NCBI RefSeq assembly: GCF_003255815.1
Contig: NC_037681.1
Span: forward strand, 71,113,821-71,177,820
DNA from: Theropithecus gelada
Lineage: Eukaryota > Chordata > Mammalia > Primates > Cercopithecidae
DNA length: 64,000 bases
Direction of reading: 5' to 3'
Shown piece by piece: positions 39,511-51,855 of this stretch (positions are counted from its first letter, which is position 1; each line of letters starts with the position of its first letter). The position numbers and the translations under genes were made by a program. The notes under the pieces are model-generated. The model was not told the DNA's origin. It saw nothing but the letters and a program-made list of their open reading frames with translations, and did not search any database.

Positions 39511-39804
39511 TCTTCCTTCACCTTTTCAAACCCATTTCCTACATTATAGGCTTTTGTAAATAATAATATTTAGACCTACAATTAAAATACAGCAGAATAT
39601 GATATTGCGGACCAATCTCATAAACTAGTTACTATTTTGCCCTATTTCTCGAGGAAAAAGCATAAATTTATGTACATATCCAGTTCATAATTGACAAGCT
39701 GGCCCATGCATTGGGAAATTTCATCTTCAAACACATTTTGTGGGGTATAAATTCCTTTTAGAATGAAGAATGCCTGAGTTAAAACTCTCCAGAGGTTTAT
39801 ACAC

Positions 39805-39923
39805 AAAAATATACACTGTGCTTCTCCTCAAGATAGTTCTTGTAGGAAATAACTATCTCCAGATACAATAACTATGTCTTTCCTACAAGAACTGTCTTGA
39901 GGAGAAGCACAGTGTGTATTTTT
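39805..39923. repeat. Near-perfect 45-bp inverted repeat (hairpin)
   Basis: Left arm 39805-39849 and right arm 39879-39923 are reverse complements at 43 of 45 positions, separated by a 29-nt loop (39850-39878). Core arm: cactgtgcttctcctcaaga. The two mismatches become G.U pairs in plus-strand RNA and A.C mismatches in the NRXN1 pre-mRNA. It matches no repeat family I recognise. Confidence 0.97.
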
Positions 39924-40674
39924 TTTCTTCCCATTTTGTACACTTTGAAAGGCTGCTCCAGAAAATGGAAAAGCAATTTTGCATTGGTAGGCCTATGGCT
40001 CTCATATTTATACTACTATTTCATGTGATCCAGATTTTATAATTACCCTACTTTTCTAAAGTTAGACCTACTCTTAAAATGAACTGAATCTAGTTCAATT
40101 AGAATAATGAGTAACTAGTAAGTATTCTAACTCTTCTAAAAATTCATGTGTAAGCTATTTTTGCTTCCTTCTGAAATAATGTGGCACTCGATCATGGGAA
40201 CACCTTAGAATTATTCATACATCTTTTATTCTTATGTCAAAAGTGGCAATTTGCATGTTTCACTTTTGAACACATTTCTATATACTGTATCATCATAACA
40301 ATTGATGATATTTGTGCACACTCATTTGCATCTGTTTAATAGAACCAAGTTTTCTTTGGGGACACTGATTTTTTTTTTTTTTTTTTTTTTGAAGAGTGAT
40401 TCAAAATGTTGAATTTTACTTCCCTGCTGCATGGGCTTATTTTCCATTTCCTCAAACATTTGTTAGAATTTTTAAAGTTTCCCTTCCATGTTAATATGCA
40501 AGAATAGGGAGTAATATGTTTGTGTCTTCACATTCCTAGAGCTCACCTTTGAGGAAGACAATCACTGAGTATTATCATTGATCTTAAAGATAATCCTGAA
40601 AACATGACAGCAATGCAGAGAAAAAAAAAATAAATAACTTAAACAATAGGAGCTTAATTGTCTGCATATTAACT

Positions 40675-40745
40675 TGGTTCAATCTCAAAGCTATTACTAA
40701 GCCAAGTCCCTAACCTCTCTCTGTCTCAGTTTCTTAATTTTGGAA
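40675..40745 (+). mobile_element. MIR SINE fragment
   Basis: ctaacctctctctgtctcag followed by tttcttaattttgg, the MIR core. Confidence 0.5.
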
Positions 40746-41389
40746 ACTGACATCTATAAAGGAAAGGCATGCCATATCTATAAATTCTTGAGCTTTTTTA
40801 CCCTTAATTTGTGTGATTTGGGACAGACATAAAAGATGCTCTATGGTTCCTGCCCCCTTTCTGGCTTTCTCCAGTTGCGATTTTTGATGCCAGGATATTG
40901 TTCTCTACTTTCAGGTATACTGAAACATGAATCCATTAGTAAAGAGAATGTTCACTGCATCTTCAGGTACACAGACATGCCTCAAGGATTATATCTATCT
41001 AAGTTTTGTACAGATGGTGTTGAAGCACTGGTAACTGATAGATAAGGCTCTTTCAACAGAGTGGGAGTATGTGAAATTCAGTGTGAAAATATTTGCCACT
41101 CAGATAATGACTTTTTTATATAAATATATGCTTCAGTTTGGAAATTACAATGAGGGTCTTAACTTCATTAACATGCATGGTGAAGACTCTTCATTCCTTA
41201 ACTATGGTAATATGCAGGATGGTGAAATAAGCACCAAAGTTGGTGTTATTTAGATATTTAGACTTTGTTATGACCCTCCCTGAGAGAACATGAAAGGCTC
41301 ATATTTTAATCTATCTTGGTTTTCTCTTTCATACTTGCAGATAATAAGGAGTGAGGCCTAAGAATTTGATTCTCAAATCAGATTTCAGA

Positions 41390-41590
41390 GAGAATTCCAG
41401 CTCACCCATTTGCAAACCTGTAACCTTGTGCAAGTTCCTCAACCTTGCCAAGTCACAGTGTTTTATTCGTAAAGGACAATGATATCTACCACATTAGGGT
41501 TACTGTAAATAATAAATTATATTTTAGTTAAAGTGCTAATAATGGGTCCTAGCATGGAGTAAGTGCTCAAGTAAATATTCACTGTTTTTA
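41390..41590 (+). mobile_element. MIR SINE copy
   Basis: taaccttgtgcaagttcctc, gatatctaccacattagggt and the end agtaagtgctcaagtaaata follow MIR in order. Confidence 0.6.
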
Positions 41591-41954
41591 TTAATATTAT
41601 AAATAACATTTCTTATTCTTACATTGAATGGATGGAGCTACACAATTTAATTGTCATAACAAAGGCAACAGCTAAGAAGGTAGACAGTAGTTGATTGCTC
41701 TCATATTTAAGAGAATTAAATAGTGCTGAGATCAGCAGGATCAAAGGTACTCAGCAGATTGGGACTTCCTTTTTCATGCTGATATTTACATTGCAGTTAG
41801 ATGTCCACAACAGGCTTTCTCTGTAAAGTTCCTTAACTAGAAAATATACATAGTAGGCTAGCTAACCTAGGAGTTGTATTTTCAGCCATGAAAGGGTTTG
41901 TGGTATCTAACAACATCAGCTACCACTATCACCAAAGCCGCCACAACAATCAGT

Positions 41955-42140
41955 TAAGATTTACCAGTTCACTTTCTGGCAGGTCCTGTTACAAGAGTTT
42001 TATATATATGAATGTGTTTAATTCTCATATGCATCCTAGAAAATAGGTATCATTATTACCTATTACCATAATGTTACCTAGAAAGTAAGTAACATTATTC
42101 TATTTTATCAATAAATACCTGGAGGCACAGAGCCATTGCA
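41955..42140 (-). mobile_element. MIR/L2-like fragment, reverse
   Basis: Reverse-orientation phrases tgtttaattctcatatgcat and aaataggtatcattattacc. Diverged. Confidence 0.4.
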
Positions 42141-42642
42141 TGTCTTTCTTCAGGATCATGTCTAATCCTGTTTGAATATCTAATGACGTTAACCTCAAAC
42201 TTTATCTTTGTTTCAGCAGGAAATTTATTTTCATTTTTGACAGCAGCTGCTAAGTAGATTCACAATCAAATAGCTGTTTGTCACCAGGCAAAACGATAAC
42301 CTTTCAATGAGTTACATGTGCATTCTAAAAACCAGTACTTTTCCTTCATTTTTTCTCATTAAAATATCTCTAAGTGAATCAAATGTCACAAGTAAGTAGA
42401 GGAATTTATTGTTCATCTACAGATTAAAATGTCCTTTCAAGTCCAGTGATAGCAGAGACCTATTTCTGTTTCCAATATGATATTGTAGTTTTTCAACAGG
42501 TATGTAATTCAGAATGTAAAAAATGTATCTTAAAAGTCTGTGCGGTTTAAGAATTATTTAAGGGGACTGTTGCTTTAATGCTTATTTTTGTTTATTTGCT
42601 TAAAATGCAGTTAATGCTTTTACTCTATTAAGATCAAGTGAA

Positions 42643-42949
42643 GGCCGGGCGCGGTGGCTCACGCCTGTAATCCCAGTACTTTGGGAGGCCGAGGCGGGCG
42701 GATCACGAGGTCAGGAGATCGAGACCATCCTGGCTAACACAGTGAAATCTCGTCTCTACTCAAAATACAATAAATTAGTCGGGCGTGGTGGCGGGCGCCG
42801 GTAGTCCCAGCTACTCGGGAGGCTGAGGCAGGAGAATGGCGTGAACTCCGGAGGTGGAGCTTGCAGTGAGCCGAGATTTCGCCACTGCACTCCAGCCTGG
42901 GCGACAGAGAGAGACTATGTGTCAAAAAAAAAAAAAAAAAAAAAAAAAA
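42643..42949 (+). mobile_element. Young Alu (AluY-like), plus strand
   Basis: Intact start ggccgggcgcggtggctcac, the AluY-type text gatcacgaggtcaggagatc and gaccatcctggctaacac, and a 26-base A-tail. Possible short duplication agtgaa on both sides. It is antisense to NRXN1. Confidence 0.96.
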
Positions 42950-44000
42950 GAGTGAAAATATTTATTTCAAGTACCTGAATTTAATTATTATTTTCACCTA
43001 GCTGTGATCTTTCTAGGCACCATCTCTTTATATTACTGCACTGTGTCAAAATACAACCAGGAACTAGGCAGCATGTGAAAAGTACAAGAGCCATCCAGTA
43101 AGTAGCAGGTAAATTGCATTTGCTTTGCCATGATCTGGGTAAGAAAGAGCTCAGAAAAGGAAGTGCAGCATATTACAACTTTCGTCCCCAACATTAACTT
43201 ATTTATTTTGAAATTATGTTTCAGTTCTGACACTTTCAATTCAATCAGATATGCATCTTTAGACACATACTATGGTAGGATACTTAATCAAATGCAATTT
43301 TACTCACTCCCCTGTGCATATGCCTAGTTCCATAGAACATGTTACAATGAAAATAAACTAGTTTAATAAACATAACAAAATAGATGTAACAAAATATAAA
43401 TACATTGACAATATTTGATAATTTCAAAAAATTAGAAATGTGGTTTAAGCACAAAGATGTTCCTACTCATTTAGTATCCAAAATGTTTTGGCCCAAAAGC
43501 CAATTTTAGCACTTATAAAGTTGGCACACTCCACGAAAAAATGCTATAGCCTTCAAAAATTATTATTTTATGATCAAATAAAAGTAGAAAATTAGATATT
43601 TCCCTTCATGTTCCTGCCACCATGAGGAGACAATCTTAAAAGCAGAATAGAAGCAAGGTGGTCACTTTTTAAAATCCTTGCACCCGTTATTGCTTTATCT
43701 TCCACCCAAAATCAAGTTTCTTATGCTATTCACTTTCTTACACTGAAGGTCTAGGGCAGGACATGATTCTAGCAAAAATGTCAAACAATGTAGAACTTAA
43801 CTGACCAAGAGACTAATAGGATTTTAGCTTATCTGGGAATGTCACTCCATAGAAATTTTCATGTGTAGCGTGATATGTCCACAGGAGACAGGTGGGCATC
43901 CAGTAGAGTACATACAACTATGGAGTGGCTGCAGGAGGGCTAGTGGATAGGGAACAGTATAGAAAATGAACAAACCCTGTACAAAGTAGTCCAATGCATG

Positions 44001-44260
44001 TTTGTTTATTTATTTATTTATTGAGAAGGCGTCTCACTCTGTCGCCCAGGCTGGAGTGCAGTGGTGCAATCGTGCAACCTCTGCCACCCAGCTACAAGCG
44101 ATTCTCCTGCCTCAGCCTCCCGAGTAGCTGGAAATACAAGTATGTGCTACCATGCTCAGTTAATTTTGGATTTTTAGTGGAGATGGGGTTTCACCATGTT
44201 GGCCAGGCTGGTCTTGAACTCCTGACCTCAAGTGATCCACCTGTCTCAGCCTCACAAACT
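44001..44260 (-). mobile_element. Alu SINE, 5'-truncated, minus strand
   Basis: (TTTA)n tail and gagaaggcgtctcactctgt, ending ctgtctcagcctcacaaac, so about 35 bases of the Alu 5' end are missing. The 7-bp aatgcat flanks both ends (43993-43999, 44261-44267), consistent with a truncated insertion. Confidence 0.92.
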
Positions 44261-44989
44261 AATGCATCCTTAAAAACAATTCTTAGCAGTAAGGAAATTT
44301 AATTTTAAATAGACATACATAAATAATTTTGAAAAATAAGAGTGTTTTGGGAAGGCAGCAAATTGATCTTTTTTTCCCCTGATCTAATCTGATTCAAAGA
44401 TCATGTACAGAATATTTTCAATGAAATATGTTCCCTTCTCCAAACCCAAATACCAAAACCTGTTATAAAATGCAAATCAAACTACAGTAGTATAATTTAT
44501 CCACAAAGGCATACGACATTTCATTTAAACAAAAAAAAAAAAAGTTAAAAATTGGAGAGGGAAAAAACAATATTTTGTTTATGCAACAAAGAAAAAAATA
44601 TTTTTGCTTAGTCTCAATTAAATACAACCAAATATATCCCATTAATTAGGGGAAGAAAAAGGAAAAGAAAACCCCTCCTGCTTTGTCCTTCCTTCATTCC
44701 AGCATTCAGTGAACTGCTTAAAGTTACTGAGACAACATTGGGTGCAATCTGCAAAAGTTACTCATGGGAGTTGAAAGACTGAGTTGTCCTTGGGTTAGCA
44801 GCTCTATTTATGAAGCTTTCAGTGAACATGAGTATGTAGCAGAATAACCTGAGTTTCTCTAAATAGTTATGTCTATTTTTCTCACATTAGTGATTCAGTA
44901 ATGCCTTTTGGAAATAAATGGAAAAATGAACCACAAATGTCAGTAATGTGAAGTCTGAGCTGAAGATCTTTTTAAAATACAAATCGCAA

Positions 44990-45115
44990 ACTTGATCAAT
45001 TGTCTTATTTTCAGATGAGGAAACTGAGGCTTAGAAAGGACAGGTGGCTGTCCAAGTTGGCATCAATCTCTAATCAAAATAATGTATTGGGGACTTCAGT
45101 GTTCGGTGTTCTTTC
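44990..45115 (-). mobile_element. MIR SINE fragment, reverse
   Basis: cagatgaggaaactgaggct is the classic reverse MIR/L2 core, then a worn remainder. Confidence 0.5.
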
Positions 45116-45836
45116 AACTTTGTGTTAAAAAAGAAAAAAGAACAATGAACGAACTCTGCCATAGGTCCAGGGTTATGAGATGCTCTTAAGCAATTACAAA
45201 TGAAGAGCAGCTCACTTTTTAGCAACATGACAGAAAAGGAACTGGAGCTTATTTAAAGGTGACTCAAACTTTAAAACTCTGTTAGCTTCATAATAAGTTG
45301 ATGTTCAAATACAGAAATAGAAGTTCTGAGGGGGGTAAAAGTTGCAGTAATTTCCTCCAATGATAGCATTTAGAAAGACACTGAAGAAGTTAACTAGAAT
45401 CAATAAACTTGCAATGTTCACTGCTATTTTAAAAGAAAGTGATGAAGATACTTTTGGCATCAGTCTTTCATGATCTTGCAGAAAGTTAACCCACCATAAC
45501 TCGGGGTTCAGAGCTACTACTCCAAGCCAGCAGATACTGCTAAGAAAGCCAGCATATCTGCTTTATCCAAAAACTTTTCAATCTCCTGCTAGTTCCAATG
45601 GGGGAAATGTAGCCACTATTATTATTATTTTATTAGGGGAACATATCTTCCCATGTACCAAGAAAATATATTTGAACTGATAATAACAAAACAGTGACAC
45701 TAAATGATGTGTCTAGATTACCCAATGCATCTTCTTTTGTGTCTCCAGCCTCATAAGTTCAGTGAATTTCATCCACCACTGAATTTCACATTTTTCTAAG
45801 GAGGCAGACATTAGTATAAGTATATACCATTTAGTG

Positions 45837-45860
45837 TATATATATATATATATATATATA
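45837..45860. repeat. (TA)12 microsatellite
   Basis: Pure TA run just before the GATA repeat. Confidence 0.95.
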
Positions 45861-45900
45861 TGCATGTATTATAGATAGATTAGATAAATATATGATAGAT

Positions 45901-45902
<2 letters not shown>

Positions 45903-45950
<48 letters not shown>
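45903..45950. repeat. (GATA)12 tetranucleotide microsatellite
   Basis: About twelve uninterrupted GATA units, preceded by imperfect GATA-like units from about 45872. Expected to be highly polymorphic. Confidence 0.97.
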
Positions 45951-46552
45951 TTCCTATATAGTATGTCCTTTCCTTATTGATTTGCAATTACATACTATCT
46001 ATTGTTTTGGATATACCGATGTTCAATATTTTAATCTATTATTACTTTATGATCATGTTCATCAATTTTAAGCTTTGAAAAAATTTCTCCAAGAGAGATT
46101 GGATAACCATATAATTTCATGTAAAATATTTATTACTTGATTATATTTATGTGTGTGTATATAATATATGTATTATTTTTAATCCATTGAAAATGTTATC
46201 TTCTGTTTAAGGTGAAAATCCAAATTGACTTGCTCCACAAATAGTTATTTGAACCAGCACATTTTTTGTCCTTTTTTTTCTCTTACTTCAACACTCAGGG
46301 GAACACAATTTTTAAACAATTATTTTTCTGATTTGTAAGGCCTACCACATATTAAATTATTACATATATGAAATTCTATGGCTGAGCACTCAATTCTGGT
46401 TTATTGATGTTTATTTTTTCTTGTTCTACTTCCATTTCACCTAATTGTCACAGCTTTATAAAATATTCTAATGTGTGTTAGGCTCCTTCCAATCAACCAA
46501 CCCATTAACATTAATTAGCTTATAATGTTTATATGTTATAAACATTATAAAC

Positions 46553-46673
46553 ATCTCATGTAGTTTCACACGTTTTTCCTTATGAAGATCTGTTAATAAA
46601 TTATCAAAAGATACAATCAGTTTATTCACTTCAATAAAAATAGCAATCATAGAATATTTTTAAATGACCATCG
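46553..46673 (-). repeat. Unassigned repeat, copy 1 of a local pair
   Basis: About 120 nt, roughly 85% identical by eye to 48885-49006, including aaattatcaaaa and the exact 18-mer ttattcacttcaataaaa. On the minus strand both copies read FIEVNK....FDNLLTD.HKEK. I do not recognise the family. Confidence 0.75.
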
Positions 46674-47674
46674 CTTATAAACTTTTTTGTTTTCTGTATT
46701 GACAAAATAAATATATATCACAAGTTGCTTTGATCTAGCTTTCTAAAACATAGCAGGTTATACATTCAAATTTACTTAAGGGGACTTTACAATAGACCAA
46801 GGAAATTATATCTTGCTTAGAATTACATTCCTGTTATTATAATTATTTGCAAAGTTATAATCCATAAATGAGTTTTATAATTTTGATTTTATCAGACCAG
46901 AGAATCTGGCCTCATGCCAGAACAATAACTTATTAGTTGGAGGATAGATATACAACTACAGAGATAGATTAAATCAGAAAGAAAACAACAACAACAGTGA
47001 ATGTAGTTGTAAGTGCACTAATTCTATTCCAATAATCATAGGTCCTGGTAGAGTTCCTTGCAGTAAAACACCAGGAGTAGGTGGCCAGTATATTGGAGTT
47101 TTCTGGTGAATTAGATGAATTATTCTCAGTGAAGAAGAAAGTGGAGCGACCTCAGACTCCACTTTAATGGTGGCTCTCTTCAAGAGGTGAGGGTACTTGC
47201 CTGAGGTCACACCGTGATTGTTCAGAGTCAGTCAATAGTGAACAAGATGGAATCTGAATGTTGGCCTCCAGAGCCTGGAATGGACTGCTTAATTTACCGG
47301 TTTTCTTTGTATGGACTGTTTTTATGACGGTTAATTTCCCTAAAGCAATAAAAAACTGTAAGACTTCTATGCTTCCTCAACCTGATGTTTCAAGAGCTGG
47401 TTATTCAGTTTGTGGATTACCCAAATTGCATGAATCCCCTTTCTTTCCCTGGCTGCCTGCCTTTACTGCTCAACCACACATCCACCTAAGAGCCTGCAAA
47501 GGAAGCAGGAAAAGGTGGCATTTATGACAGCCAGTGCTGATGTTTTTAGCACCTGCAATGAGAACATTTTTCAAAGTAGACTTGTTCCTGAGAAGTTGTG
47601 TAAGTCTGTTCTATAATTTTTAATTTGATAAAAACAATGTGTTATAAGATTTATATTTACACATATTCAAACAG

Positions 47675-47850
47675 TCCCAGGTTTACAGTCCTGCATTTCT
47701 ACATAACTAGTTGTACTGCCTTGGCCAAGTTGCTTATTCTTGCTGAAATAATTTCCTTCTTTATCAAATGAGATTATGAAAACTTATTTTGCAATGTTAT
47801 TTAAGTACATAAGCACTTGATCTTGGGTACCTAAATAAAGGGTAGTCATT
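47675..47850 (+). mobile_element. MIR SINE copy
   Basis: ctgccttggccaagttgctt and ctttatcaaatgagattatg follow the MIR core. Confidence 0.55.
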
Positions 47851-48884
47851 GTTGTTGCCATTATGATCTTAATTGTGTAAGGTCTTAAGTGTTAAGATCT
47901 TAAATGGTTAAGAGGGGAGTGTTCATTATTTGAATCAGTAAGTGACTACTATTGAAAGCAAAGAAGCATTCTGTAATCACACTCAAATCTTAATGCTGAC
48001 ATAAATACTTTTCAAATTTCATAATTTTATCTCTTATCTCTCTGAAACTACATTTTGACTTTATCTGCTAAACAAATAGTATTTTTAAAGTAACATTTTT
48101 TATTTTAATTTTCTTACAGGCATATAATTGACAGAATGAGGCAGTCTGTATAATGATACTAAATTGATGGAATTACAGCTGGATGCAAATAGTTGTTTTA
48201 TTTAGCTTATACTGGGTGGGCTAAGTATACGACCTTTTCTAGGTTTGCTGAAATATTGAACACATGTAACTGTTGTTCATTTCTCACTAAAAGGCCTCTA
48301 AAAATTATAGAGATCCCAGGTTGAGAACTGTTATTTTTCAATTATAACTGCTAAGCAGTAGGGTATTTCTTTTTAATCTATTCTTTAATTATTTTCTTTG
48401 GAAAGTCCCACATGATTCAGATGTCAGATGGGTTGTGCTTTTTGCCAGGGGTTGCTTAGTTAACTGTTTATTTAATGAATGGGGTTTTATGTGCTACTGA
48501 ATTTCTCATGGCACACGTTAGAAAATTTTTGGCAGCATTTAAATTGGAGAACTGAGAAACATATTGGCTCTACGGAAGCTCAATCAGCTCCCAGGCAGGT
48601 GCAGAGCTTTTGCCAACAAAAATTCAGTAAAATAAAAAATGCAAAGCACAAATTCTCACACAATCCAAAGAAAACTGACTTTGGTGTCCAAGATTAAATG
48701 AATGCTAGATCCAGGCAGCTCAGGTAGCTCAAGAATGGAAGGGGGAAATGCCTCGTAACTTTAGGAGAGACACAGGAATGGGACCTTCTGGTTTTGGCAG
48801 ATGACAGTATGCACACATTTTTGGATTGCTGAGAAAATTCAACTAGCTCCTAAAAAAATAAAAATAAAAAATAAACAGAAAATA

Positions 48885-49006
48885 GTCTCATGTAATTTCA
48901 CACATGTTTTTTCCTTATGAAAATCTGTTAATAAATTATCAAAACATAAAATCGGTTTATTCACTTCAATAAAAAAGCAATCATTGCATATTTGTAAATG
49001 ACCATA
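48885..49006 (-). repeat. Unassigned repeat, copy 2 of a local pair
   Basis: Same orientation and related minus-strand frame as 46553-46673. Here the frame extends upstream to 49081 (80 codons in total). No known domain is recognised, and I do not claim a gene. Confidence 0.75.
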
Positions 49007-49169
49007 GCAGTGACTGAGCTTCCTAGACCAAATATCCAGATGGCTATATTTTTTAAATGATTTGGCCAGATACATAGACATTGTATAAGCATTGGTTACC
49101 AGATTGATTTACTCTGACTGGGAACCAAAAAATGTCCTGACATGCCTTCTGAGTTCTGAAAAGTCCTAA

Positions 49170-49187
49170 ATGCATATATATATATAT

Positions 49188-49218
<31 letters not shown>

Positions 49219-49245
49219 CACACACATATATATATATATATAAAA
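49170..49245. repeat. (AT)n(AC)n microsatellite
   Basis: Alternating tata and cacaca blocks repeated twice. Confidence 0.95.
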
Positions 49246-49893
49246 TTTTACTCAGTAGTACAATAGTATGAAAAAAAAATGGAAAAGTTTTTTTTTTTTT
49301 TTTAACTAAACACTACTTTGAGAAAATAAGGATGAAAATGTATCTTTCAGCAATTAAAGTGAATAATACCAGCCTATTTGTCATCACTACATGACTCTCC
49401 AAACTGTGTGGAATAAAAGGCATTTGCAGTCATCTCCTTCCAAGTATAACTGTCATCAACTCCTCCCTTCAATAACCTGCACTTGGCCAGACCATGTCCC
49501 AGCCCCTCTCCCTGTCTGGAAGAGCGATGTCCTGAGTCAGGCTTGTTCTTGATTTCTCCTCTCCTAGATGTAGTTTCTGTCAATACTGGCTTATTGAAGG
49601 CTCCTGCATTCTTGGGACACCAGTGGATGTTCTTTAGTATCATTTTCCTGCTGTATTCAGAAATGGGGAGGGCTCTGCTCATTAGCACAGTGATGCTGAC
49701 CCAACACTAGGTTGGCCACCTCTTGGTGGCTACATAAACACATGTTCCTCACTTCATGCCTAGCCACTTGGCTGTGTCTACTATTCTGGTTCTGTGCTGA
49801 ACAAGCCCCCAGTAGATAGTTCATTAGGGTTGGCCAGCTACATCCCCTTTGCCTCTAATTGCCTTTGATTAGCTTTTATGTTGCCTCGTATAA

Positions 49894-50202
49894 TTTTTTT
49901 TTTTTTTTTTTTTTTTTTTGGGGGGGGGTCTCGCTCTGTCCCCCCCTGGGGGGTGGGGGGGGGCGCTCTCCGCTCTCCCAACCCCCCCCCCGTTCAAGAG
50001 ATTCTCATGCCTCGCCCCCCCAACAGGCGGGACCACCCGCACCCGCCACCACACCCAGTTTTTTTTTTTTTTTTGTATTTTTAATAGAGACGGGGTTTCG
50101 CTGTGTTGGCCAGTCTGGTCTCAAATTCCTGACCTCAGGTGATCCACCTGCCTCGGCCTCCCAAAGTATTGGGATTACAGGCATGAGCCACTGCACCCAG
50201 CC
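49894..50202 (-). mobile_element. Alu SINE, minus strand, with corrupted internal text
   Basis: Starts with a run of about 26 T and ends gagccactgcacccagcc. The 3' two-fifths (50085-50202) is normal AluS-like sequence. From 49919 to about 50075 the expected Alu text is replaced by runs of G and C with only scattered Alu words left (tctcgctctgt, gttcaagagattctcatgcc). See the findings. Confidence 0.9.
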
Positions 50203-50279
50203 ATAATGCTAATGTGAATCATAGCACCCAACAGCAACCGTCAAGCACCTTCTCTGTGTCCCATGCTTGTTGAACAACA

Positions 50280-50450
50280 AACTTTTATTTCTCACAACAG
50301 TCTTATCAAGTAGACATTTTTATCTCCATACTAAAGCTCAGAGAATTTAAGTATTTTGTCCAAATTACACAGTGACTAGGTGACTCAGCAGGGATCCAAC
50401 TCAGCTTTTATCTAGCTTGATTCCAGAATCACAGATGCAATTCTGGTGCA
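50280..50450 (-). mobile_element. MIR SINE fragment, reverse
   Basis: Reverse MIR text: aaagctcagagaatttaagt, then attacacagtgactaggtga. Confidence 0.5.
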
Positions 50451-50638
50451 TGCTACCCACCCCACGGGATATTAGCTGAGTTCCTATTTACTTATTCAGC
50501 CCTAGGGGTTCTGGGCACACTTTCTCAATCTCATCATCACGTCTTTCGTGTATAGAAGTAAAGGGACCCCTTATTCCTTTTCTCTTTTTAGACCAAGTGC
50601 CTCATTAACTAGTTTTGGTTCTCTTAACACTACTGGTA

Positions 50639-50666
50639 AAAAACAAACAAACAAACAAACAAAAAA
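50639..50666. repeat. (AAAC)n simple repeat
   Basis: About six aaac units. Confidence 0.9.
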
Positions 50667-51499
50667 TCCCTCTTAGGTTTCATCCCACTCTCTTTCTCCC
50701 TTGATTTCAGGATAATTGTTATTCCCCTGTCTGTCCTATGCACTCTGATTTAGTGTCACACTTGTTTTGTACTCACTTCACTCTTAGGACCAAATTACCA
50801 GACTATATTTTAAGAAGGTATAAACATTGTTTTGAATGTCAAGAATTCTGTAAGATTTTCTAAGTTGCCTTGTAACTGGAGAATAAAGAATGAGGTTTAA
50901 CACTACGATGAAAAACATTCAACACATCAGTTTTCAGGGCTCTAGAGTTAGATTTGATGATTACAGACTCCTGTAGTCAATAAGAGAAGAGAGATGTACT
51001 AACCACATGCAGATTGGGACCATTTTTTTCATTGTAACTGATGAAGCCCAAAACAGCAGGGCCAGAACTTGGGTGAGGAGTGAGATAAGTGAGGTACTCA
51101 CTTAGGAACAAAATATAAAAGAGGATGCTAAAATCTCATATCATGAGAAATATTTCAATGAAATATTTTTAAAACTTAATAAGAAAAATTTCACAATGAA
51201 CAAGGTATTAACATTTTAAATAAACATGGAATCAGTATTACTGATTTTTCCTTTTGCCTCAGGCTCCACAATGCTTTGGTAAAGCACTGCAATACAATAT
51301 TATTCTAAGATTAATGAACTCCATTTAATATGTTGGAAACGTATTTATTAAAACAAGTGCAAGTAACTAGAGTAGTGTGGGGGAAAATTTCATCATTAGA
51401 TATCATTAAAATTAGAACTAGAATGCACTATTAATTTTTAAGGTGTAATAATCATTAAAACCACTTTTATTCAAAAATAATGATGAACACAGAGTGTTT

Positions 51500-51770
51500 A
51501 GTCAGACACTCTTTTAACCACTTTACTCATATAATCCTCATAACAACCTGCTGAGATAGTAGAAAAGGCCCACTGCTACAGAATTCCCACTATAATATTC
51601 ATTAAAGTACAATGTCTGTGGAGCTGTACAGCATAGTGACTCTCATCAAATTAGGGTCCCCATTTTTCAGATGAAGAAACTGAGCTCACGTAGTAAGTAC
51701 CAGAATGAAATTTAGACCCAGACAGTCCAGATCCAGAATCCTTGTTCCTAACCATATTATAGAAACAAAC
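51500..51770 (-). mobile_element. MIR/L2 fragment, reverse
   Basis: catataatcctcataacaac and tttcagatgaagaaactgag in reverse MIR order. Confidence 0.5.
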
Positions 51771-51855
51771 CAAGTCTCTCAAAGATCAAGTAATATATCC
51801 TATTTCTACCTCAACCTCCACCTCACTAGACCTCACAATGCAATTAACTTTTAAT

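Noticed and set aside
40372..40391. T-run as the tail of a reverse retroposed gene copy
   Set aside because: The sequence beside it matches no gene or repeat I recognise, and no flanking duplication is visible.
45837..45950. Possible CRISPR-like regular repeat
   Set aside because: Plain microsatellite in a primate genome; no spacers.
46974..47210. 78-codon minus-strand ORF as a missing LNS2 exon
   Set aside because: Translation does not resemble LNS2, and the end overlaps a MIR-like reverse fragment.
49374..49688. 104-codon minus-strand ORF as a possible gene or extra exon
   Set aside because: No family resemblance and no match to any neurexin segment I know; length is within chance for 64 kb of six-frame sequence.
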